Below the pieces are notes generated by a model. That model saw nothing but the letters and a program-made list of their open reading frames with translations. It was not told the DNA's origin and made no database searches. Shown one piece after another: positions 1 through 64,000 of a stretch of DNA of 64,000 bases; the stretch's first letter is position 1, and every line of letters begins with the position of its first letter. The translations under genes and the position numbers were made by a program. The stretch is from Gorsachius magnificus (Eukaryota > Chordata > Aves > Pelecaniformes > Ardeidae), in the NCBI GenBank assembly GCA_034008185.1, contig CM067081.1:1736001-1800000 (forward strand), given 5' to 3'.

Positions 1-2392
1 GCTGGGTTAAGCCCAATACTCCGGTACCAAGAAAGCTGGGCTTCTCCTGTGAACTTTGAAGCCCTGGAGGAAATTCTGTGCTGGAGGAGGGGTTGCTGTG
101 ACTGGAGGGGGACTGGCTGGTCCTGCATTTTTGGGGGAAGGCCGTGATGGGCACCACAATTAAGATCAGGTCATGCTCGTGACACTCCTTTGTTCCAGCC
201 CTGCAAATGCTCTGTGCTCATGGAGGGGGGGTATACCCCCTAATGCCCCCTGCCCTTCGTGGGGACTCATCTTTCAGCCACCCACAAAATGTGGCTGAGG
301 TGGAAGCATTGCCCCAGACCAAGTTTGGGGTACAGCAGTCACTGCTAAACTTACTGCAGGAACCCCCCTCCCAACGACCATCATTGTCCTACACGGCTCA
401 GTGCAAAACTACTCCATCTCTTCATTGCGCAGTTTCTCTGACATCTATCATAGACAGATACATTTTAAGGCCAAAAGGGACTGTTAAATCATGTGATTGG
501 TCTCCTGCACGTTGCAGCCTATAGATTTCTGCTGACTTACAGCTGTATGGAAGCAGATCGCTCCTGTTTCCATGAAAGCATCTTTCTCATAAAGGCTCCT
601 GCTCTTGATTTTCCCTGGATACAAAGATAGCGCTGCTCTTGGCAGCTTGTTCTGGCGGCTGAACACCCTCTCTGTTAAAAACCTGGATCTTCTTTCCCAT
701 TTGAATGTGCCTCGGCTTCAGCTCCCAGCCGCCGGTCCTCGCCATGCTTTTCTTTGACTAACGAATCCTTTCACAGCCAGGTAACCGAATCTCTGTTTGC
801 GGAAGCACAACCTGCCTTTTTGTGACATTTAGAAAAAGAAGCAAAGGTGTTGCTTTGTTGCTTTCCCCCTCAGCCGCAGAAACCCAAGCCACTCATTTTC
901 TATACTGCGCTAAAAACCACCAGGGAGCTCTTCTTCCTCTCAAGGCTCCCCCGGCTGCGGCGAGGGGTTATTTCATCCATCCTCTTCTGCTTCGCTGCAG
1001 ATTTCTCCCTGTCACACAGCTGGATGTGCCCTCTCGATGACCCACCATGGTGCACAGCACAAGTGCTGGCAGAGGCGATGCTTGAGCGGTTTGCCACCTA
1101 CACAGGAGGCTGGTGCAGGCTCCCTGCCCCTTTTCAATCCGCTCTCTATCGTGCTGTCCAGAGGAGCAAAGCCGCCCTAGGAGAGTTGAGATCCAGCGCC
1201 TGAAAGTCTCTGTTTCTTTTTGGACTTGTCCGATTACAAAAAGCAATCAAAAAGAAAACCTTTCGATGTGCTTCAGACCTCAGCCACCTTCTGCAGCACT
1301 TCTTAGGACCACGCCTAAGGCCCACGGGAGTCGGCGGGATGATCTCCGCTGGCTTTGGCGAGCGGAGGCAGGTTCCTTGTCTTGAAAGTCTCATCTACGT
1401 CCCCTGCCAGCCCCTCAGGCTGAAACCCCTTTGGCAGGCAATGCAGAAATGTTTCCTTTGCCCAGCGCGGAGAGGTGCTGAGCCTGAGCAGAGCTTTTGT
1501 GATAAAAATAATTGTTGCTAACAGTCAAGTCTTCTCCCTGGTAGAAAGCCCTTGTTTTCCCTGGGATCAACAGGAAAGGTCCCCGAATCCATACTGATGT
1601 GTAAACAAGGACAATATATGTATTTAAAATGATGCTGGAATTATTGAAGCCAGGTCTCTGCCAACCTCGATTCCCTTTCCACATGACCAGTGCCAGAGAG
1701 AGGGGGAAGCGCTCCAAAATGCTGGGTGCAAAGCTGAAAGTGAGCTCCTGCTTATATCTTTATTAAAACGTATTAAAGACACATTTTTTCTTTCAGTTCA
1801 CTGGAAGTTCAAGGCCTGGGAAGAAAAAAAAAAACCCAAACTTGGAGAAGCAGTGAATCATGTTGAGGGAGTACAAATGAAATGATCAAAAATAGAAGGT
1901 ATAGACTGTTTGGTTTTCAAAATGCCATCTAATTCTGGACCTGGATTGTGAGCACTAGTAGGGGTTGAGACTCATGTCCAAGAACAAGGTCTCTGGAGCG
2001 CGAAGGTTCAATGAGCGTTTTCGTTCACCAGGCAGAGATGGAGCGCAGAGACCACGGCTGGAGACACCGAACAAAGGACATTCACGGCCAAGGGTGACCT
2101 ACCTGCAAGCAAATCCTCGCTGAGACCCTGGGCCTCCTTCGGCTACACGGAATATTTACAAATTCAGGGCAGCAGGTCATGTGGAGATGGAATTATATTG
2201 GTTTCAAGCCATGATCTTTTTCAAAGAGGAAACGGATTTGGGGCGCGGTGTCCCCTTAGCGGAAGAGATGCAGCGTTGAGGTGTAGCCCTCAGGCCTTGG
2301 GGAGGAAGGTGTTGAGATGTGGGAGGGCACAGGGGAACACAATTCACTGGCGGCGAATATGTTCAGGGGCACTAAGCGAGCGGTGGGTGCCA
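1..2392. other. Upstream flank, no gene recognised
   Basis: This stretch lies upstream of the RAB6A promoter. Its open frames are short (118 codons or fewer), show no recognisable protein motif, and overlap each other on both strands. A 14-bp perfect palindrome of five G, TATA and five C sits at 227-240. I recognise no repeat family here and no sign of a divergent gene sharing the RAB6A promoter. Confidence 0.6.
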
Positions 2393-2625
2393 TTTTATAA
2401 GAAAGATGAGGCAGGGCTTGTAGCAACAGGACAAGGGGTGATGGATTTAAACTAAAAGAGGAGAAATTCAGACTGGATACAAGGAAGAAATTTTTTAGGA
2501 TGAGGGTGGAGACACTGACACAAGTTGCCCAGAGAGGTGGTGGTGGATGCCCCATCCCTGGAAACATTCCAGGTCAGGTTGGACGGGGCTGTGAGCAACC
2601 CAAACTTTTCCGTGATTCTATGATT
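2393..2625 (+). mobile_element. CR1 LINE 3' fragment
   Basis: This is the terminal part of a CR1 non-LTR retrotransposon in the + orientation. It reads through the conserved block that ends in 'GTTGCCCAGAGAGGTGGTGG' and the 'GGTTGGACGGGGCTGTGAGCAACC' type segment and finishes in a short ATTCTATGATT tail at about 2616-2625. It is 5'-truncated, as nearly all CR1 copies are. The body is diverged and its frame is interrupted, so it looks old. Confidence 0.85.
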
Positions 2626-3311
2626 CCCCTGACCGGAGCAGAGAGGCTCTGGAGCAATCTTCCAGATGGGAAAACGGTGACAAACCTACCCATTGCCAGG
2701 TGGAAAATCCCCCACAGAGCATTATTTGGCACTTGTTGAGTGGAACTCAAGAGATTTGCACCAACATCAACATGAACAGTGCCATGGGGTGGGAGCTGCA
2801 GATGCCGGAGGGCCCCGTCCCATTCCAGGCAGCCAAGCTGGGTTATTCCTGGGAATAGCAGGAGATGCCAATGCCAGTTGATGTCCAGGGGGGTGAGCGC
2901 TTCCGAAAATCCCATTTTGTATTCAAATTCAAGCAAGGGAGTATTGATTGGCATGGGATTGCACCAGCATGGGAGAGGAGGGAGCAAGGCTGTGTGGACG
3001 AGAGACATCCTGAAGGTTTCTATAGGAGGGGCTGGGATGCGGGTGGGAGCCAAAGGGGCAAAGCGAGCAAAACGGGGAGAAATAGGCAAAAAAATAGCTA
3101 AAGGGAGAGCTGGCCCCCAGGTGGGGTTCTGGCCTCTCCACCAGGCAGGGAGAGAGCACTGAGCTGTTTCCGAACGACAACCCCAGCCACCACAAAAGGG
3201 TGACAGTGGGAATCATGGCCCTCGCTGGGAAATGTCTCCCCACAGCGAGGGATCTGCTGGGGCCATGGTGGAGTGAGGGTCCCCAGGGGATGCTCCTCTG
3301 GAAGGAATGTA
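2626..3311. other. Upstream flank, unique sequence
   Basis: Moderately GC-rich flank between two CR1 copies. A frame of 171 codons on the minus strand (2574-3089) begins inside the CR1 fragment and has no recognisable domain. I see nothing here that supports a gene. Confidence 0.5.
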
Positions 3312-3619
3312 GGATCATAGAATCAGGGAATATGGAATCAAGAATCATAGAATCATGGGATCACAGAATCATGGGATCACAGAATCATGGAATCACGGGA
3401 TCATAGAATCATGGAATCATAGAATCATGGGATCATAGAATCATGGGATCACAGAATCATGGAATCACGGGATCATAGAATCACGGAATCATAGAATCAT
3501 GGAATTGTAGAATCATGGAATCATGGGATCATAGAATCACGGAATCGTAGAATCATGGGATCGTAGAATCATGGAATCATGGAATCATGGAATCATAGAA
3601 TCAGGGAATCATAGAATCA
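3312..3619. repeat. Minisatellite grown from a CR1 octamer tail
   Basis: About 300 bp of degenerate 8-bp units of the type ATAGAATC, ATGGAATC, ATGGGATC and ACAGAATC, roughly three dozen copies. The unit is the minus-strand reading of the CR1 3' tail, and the array abuts the 3' end of the minus-strand CR1 at 3620, so it is that element's tail, expanded far beyond the usual one to four units. A higher-order period is visible: 3371-3442 and 3443-3514 are 72-bp neighbours (nine octamers) that differ at about 4 positions. Confidence 0.9.
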
Positions 3620-3800
3620 CCTTGGTTGGAAAAGCCCTTTAAGATCATTGAGTCCAACCTTTAACCTAGCACTGCCATCCCACCCCCAAACCCTGGCCCT
3701 AAGCACCTCATCGATCCTTCTTTTGAATACCTCCAGGGATGGGGACTCCACCACCTCCCTGGGCAGCCCATTCCAGAGCCTGACAGCCCTTTCTGTAAAG
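3620..3800 (-). mobile_element. CR1 LINE 3' fragment
   Basis: Minus-strand CR1 3' end. It starts at the expanded tail and carries the conserved 'TTGGAAAAGCCCTTTAAGAT' segment, the 'GGGACTCCACCACCTCCCTG' segment and the 'CCCATTCCAGAGCCTGACA' segment. It is truncated after about 180 bp. A short imperfect duplication ('AGCCCTTTCTGTAAAGAAAC' and 'AGCCCTTTCTGTGAAGAAAA') marks its 5' break. Confidence 0.9.
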
Positions 3801-4030
3801 AAACAGCCCTTTCTGTGAAGAAAATATCTGTATCAGTTCAGGATTAGGCCTTTGGTCTTAAGGACGTTGCTTGTTCCTCACACCTTTGGGGTCGCCCCCC
3901 TCGCCGCTCAGTGATTTCAGCGAGCAGGATTTCACCCCAGCGTCCAGGGAAACCCGCGCGGCCATCGTTAGGCTCCAGAGTGAACACCCCCCCCCCCACC
4001 CCCCCGCCCCAGGAAGTCCAGCCCTCTCGC

Positions 4031-60735
<56,705 letters not shown>

Positions 60736-61613
60736 TAGGGCTTCCTTAGACATTGGGAAGCCTTCGCAAAGCGACATTTGTAGCCCATGCACAGCAAGCA
60801 ACATCTCGGAGCTGAATTGTTGGCTGGGGTTCAGAAGGATCCTTGACCTTGCAGCAAATGACTTGGAACTTCTTTCCCCTTAGGAAAAGAGGACTTATTG
60901 AAGAAGCTTTGTGGATGTGGAATCATACCATCCTGGATTCTTGATAATCCGTATTTGGTGTTTAGATCGAATGGATTAAAGGCATGAGCCAAAAAGTTGG
61001 GGAAACGCAGGTTCTGATATTGATTCAGTGAAAGAATGTGGGCAAACCAGTCAAGGAGGAATGTGATGGCTTAAAATGCTTCCACTGTACAGTGAGACGG
61101 CGTAAACTGGTGTTCCCACTCTGTTGGAAGGCACTGAAAGCCTGAGCAAATGTTCTTGGACAGCCAAAGCTATTTATTTCTGGTAGATGACGAGCTGCTT
61201 TTGAATTGGGGAAAGCAGTGAAATGTCTTTTGAGCTGATGCAACTGCAACGAAATTAGGTTTTATGTTGTAAGAGATGAGCTGCAGCTCTAAATTCTGAC
61301 CTGCTAGATGAAGTTTTAGCACTTGTGTTAATGAAGATAAATCGCTTGGCAAACAGTGAACTGGTGACAGTAGTACGCTGCAGGAACTGATCTGGTGTTT
61401 ACATGAAAGAAATTTTGTTTGAGCTTATTAATTGTGTAAGCAAATATGCTTAGTGGCAGATCACGAACAGAGCTAGAGCTCTGCATCCCGACCGACTCGG
61501 CGCATAACGGGATACTGCTTTTTCATTGATCTCGCCATTTCTCATACGGAGTCACGACTGCTAAAGCATTTGGCAGCTGGTCTTCTGGTAGGAGGAGAAG
61601 CTGTGGTGCAGGA

Positions 61614-61659
61614 TGTAGGAGACATTCATTCTTGGGTGTAGGAGACATTCATTCTTGGG
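61614..61659. repeat. 23-bp perfect tandem duplication
   Basis: The unit TGTAGGAGACATTCATTC plus TTGGG occurs twice in a row (61614-61636 and 61637-61659) with no mismatch, so it is probably recent. Confidence 0.95.
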
Positions 61660-61712
61660 TGTCTCCATAGAGCAAACGCGTGCGCACACATACATCACGT
61701 GTGTATTTCTTT

Positions 61713-61746
61713 TATATATATATATATAAAAAAATATATATATATA
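61713..61746. repeat. TA dinucleotide palindrome
   Basis: Two TA runs flank a short A-run (TATATA...AAAAAAA...TATATA). Each half is self-complementary and the tract is likely length-polymorphic. Confidence 0.9.
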
Positions 61747-64000
61747 GTTACACAAATAGTTTCTCTGCAGAATCGTATCAGCGGTGGCTAAAACAGGGTT
61801 ATAAATGACTTTGTACATTGTAGACAGGACTAAAGGGTCTGTTATTAAAATGTCCCTTGACTTTGTGTATTAGTAGCAAAATTATTCCCTATGTAATGGA
61901 ATAATTAGAGGTGTTAAAGTTAGCACTGCGCTTCAGTGCATTAGCAAGCATAGAAGTGTTCGGTTCTGGGGTCCACTAATTATCCTGCCACAACACAGAG
62001 GCTGACTTGTAATTAAGGCTTGCATTCTGCGCTGGAATCCTTCATGTTTACTTAGACTTGGAGGTGTGCGCTTGAGAGCGGTTGCCTCACTGAGAGGAAT
62101 GAGGAGGAGGATGATGAAGCTCTATACTCCCTTTTTCCTTGAGGGAGTTGCTGTGCAGCTGACACATTTCCAGAACTCCGTGTCCAAGCCTGTAAAGTAG
62201 CTTGTGGCATTTGGGGCCAGTTGGAGCCCTGACGATTTGAGATGTAAGTAGGAAAATCGTGTATGGTAATGCCTGTAGTCCGTTTTGGCACGAGATACTG
62301 TCGTTTAATAAAACATGTGCTTTGTAAAGCTACCACAGCCTTCATCGTGAAGGGTGGCGGCTCCGTTTAATACATTAGGAAGGAACAAACTTTGCCTTTT
62401 TGCATTTTTATGCTGAAGCCGTTCAGGGGTTGTACTAATGAGATTGCCAGAGCATAGAGCATTTCTGTAGCTGTAGCCTTGCTCGCACGCTCTCTAGAGA
62501 AAATTCTTCGTTGTGTGACGGAGGTCTAGGCAAATTACGCCTCTGATTTTCATTGCCAGGTTACATGCTGTAAGGCCACTTCTGTGAGAAAATAGGTTTG
62601 GTAATTCAGCTCCAGGGGAAAAAAAAAAAAAGTGGTGGTGGGAACCTGGGGGCTGGTTGCCTCTGTGTTAAATGGAAGATTTGGTATTCTGGGACATAAT
62701 TCTTGTTCCTCACTAACATCTATAAACAGTAATGTCTAAAAAACGTGGGGCTGTTCCATATCCCTGCATCATAATCCAAGTGGGTGCTTTATGTAGAGTG
62801 AAGTGTTGTCAGAATTGGATAAGAGGACAGATTTTAAGCGACTTCATTCTCTGTGTAAAATATCGAAACAAAAGACACGAGTGGTTATTCAAAAAGAACT
62901 GAAAATGGATTTTTCTTCTGAGTTTTGATCCTTGCATTGAAGGCGGGGACTGGGATTTTCAGGAACTTCAACACTATTCTATGCCGCAGAATATTTGAAA
63001 CTCTCATTTTTTATTAGTTTAATAAGTAGTTGAAATAATTCTCAAAGGATAAGATTTTTAATACCACTGGTTATCTAGTTCTCTGTTTTCCTTGCAGCTT
63101 CCCTATTGAATGGTATGAATTTATTTCACTAACTTGTCAATAAATTCTTCCCCAGTGAATTGGGAAGGCGTATGGGTACAACTGCAGAATGGATACCCTT
63201 CCCATAACCTGTATAAAATCTGTCTTTAATAAGCTGAATGCAAATTTGACCTTCCTGATAACTTCTATCCATAATATAGTCTGATTCTGCAGAACAGTTA
63301 CTGTCCAATCCTTTCGTACAGGATTTTTAATTCAAATGTCAAATTATTTTTAGATACAAAGTCCATATTTTGACATATAATGAATCATATTTATGTAAAA
63401 ATTAAGATCACCTAGTGCCAGATATTAAATATTAATGGAAAGGTGAATCTTAGACTAGTGATGAATCACTGGTTTGTCCAGGAGGGTTCAGGTTCAGCTC
63501 TAGCAATCACCATGTGGCTTTGATATTGTGCGTGACTGAAATTTGTAGATTAGGGAGTGTGTTTGGTTTGGTTTTTCTTCTTTTTCTTCCACGCAAAACT
63601 CTCACCTCCCAGTCTTAAAACTTCTCAGGTTGTCAGTGCTTTGCTTGGCAGCCTTGAACAGTTCAGAAAAGCTGACAAAACGCTGTTGTTTCCCCTGTCC
63701 TCTCTTCCCAGCACAAAATCTGTCTCCTGGATCTAAATCCCATGCCCTGGGTTAAAGGTAGGGAATGGTGCAAGTTAATGCAGAAGGAGACTTGGGATGA
63801 AGTTGAACCCTCAGTCCTTCATTGTCGGCTTCTGCATTTCCACCCCTTTCACATGAAGGTTTTGGTTTGTGTGCGGTGTCAGAAGGTTTCAGAATCCGTG
63901 TTTGCCCCATTAAGGATATGGAAGAAGCTTAATTTCTTGTCCTGCTTGGGGAGAGTAATGGCCAAGAATCTTCCACCTCCTTGGCCGTGTCACTTCTTTG

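Noticed and set aside
2574..3089. 171-codon minus-strand frame
   Set aside because: It starts in a CR1 fragment, has no recognisable motif and is not supported by splice or promoter signals.
3312..3619. Regular repeats resembling a CRISPR-like or satellite array
   Set aside because: The units are continuous octamers with no unique spacers, match the CR1 tail, and adjoin a CR1 body. The host is a vertebrate.
1..3890. Divergent neighbour gene sharing the RAB6A promoter (for example MRPL48, the neighbour in mammals)
   Set aside because: No coding exon or mitochondrial ribosomal protein motif could be recognised on the minus strand.

Overview
The window looks like a piece of a bird genome. It holds at least 15 CR1 LINE fragments, many ending in the avian ATTCTATG-type octamer tail, and two solo-type LTRs of avian endogenous-retrovirus style. 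Everything I can support as a host gene belongs to one locus on the + strand: RAB6A, the Golgi small GTPase. I recognised it by joining exons whose junctions are in phase and whose predicted residues match the family without a gap from residue 1 to 165 of about 208. The last exon or exons (about 43 residues, including the Cys-x-Cys prenylation end) were not found and should lie beyond base 64000, so the gene is 3'-partial.

Layout. Bases 1-3890 are upstream flank with no recognised gene, a CR1 fragment, and a CR1 whose octamer tail has expanded into a 300-bp minisatellite less than 300 bp from the promoter. Bases 3890-4800 are a TATA-less CpG-island promoter, a GC-rich 5' leader with GGC and TCC triplet runs, and coding exon 1. 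Intron 1 is 45.8 kb and carries most of the transposons: CR1 copies in both orientations, one with an open 669-codon reverse-transcriptase frame, a sense LTR (17237-18352) and an antisense LTR (31871-32446) with a perfect 5-bp target duplication. Exon 2 is at 50266, exon 3 at 55673, a duplicated exon 4 pair at 57090 and 57262, exon 5 at 59297 and exon 6 at 60579.

The main biological point is the exon 4 pair. Both copies are 106 nt, encode the same 35 codons plus one base, differ in three residues (I62V, A87T, A88V) and are 66 nt apart. Those three differences are the ones known between RAB6A' (upstream exon) and RAB6A (downstream exon). Using both or neither shifts the frame. Two TGCATG motifs flank the pair, one 100 nt upstream of 4a and one 60 nt downstream of 4b, an arrangement that would fit RBFOX control.

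I found no wholly new gene system. The most unusual structures are the mutually exclusive exon pair and its flanking motifs, the CR1-tail minisatellite with a 72-bp higher-order period, a head-to-head pair of nearly identical CR1 copies that could fold as a long hairpin in intron 1, and a sense LTR with promoter-like and polyadenylation signals and internal repeats. Element boundaries are estimates by eye, good to roughly 5-20 bp unless a target duplication fixes them.
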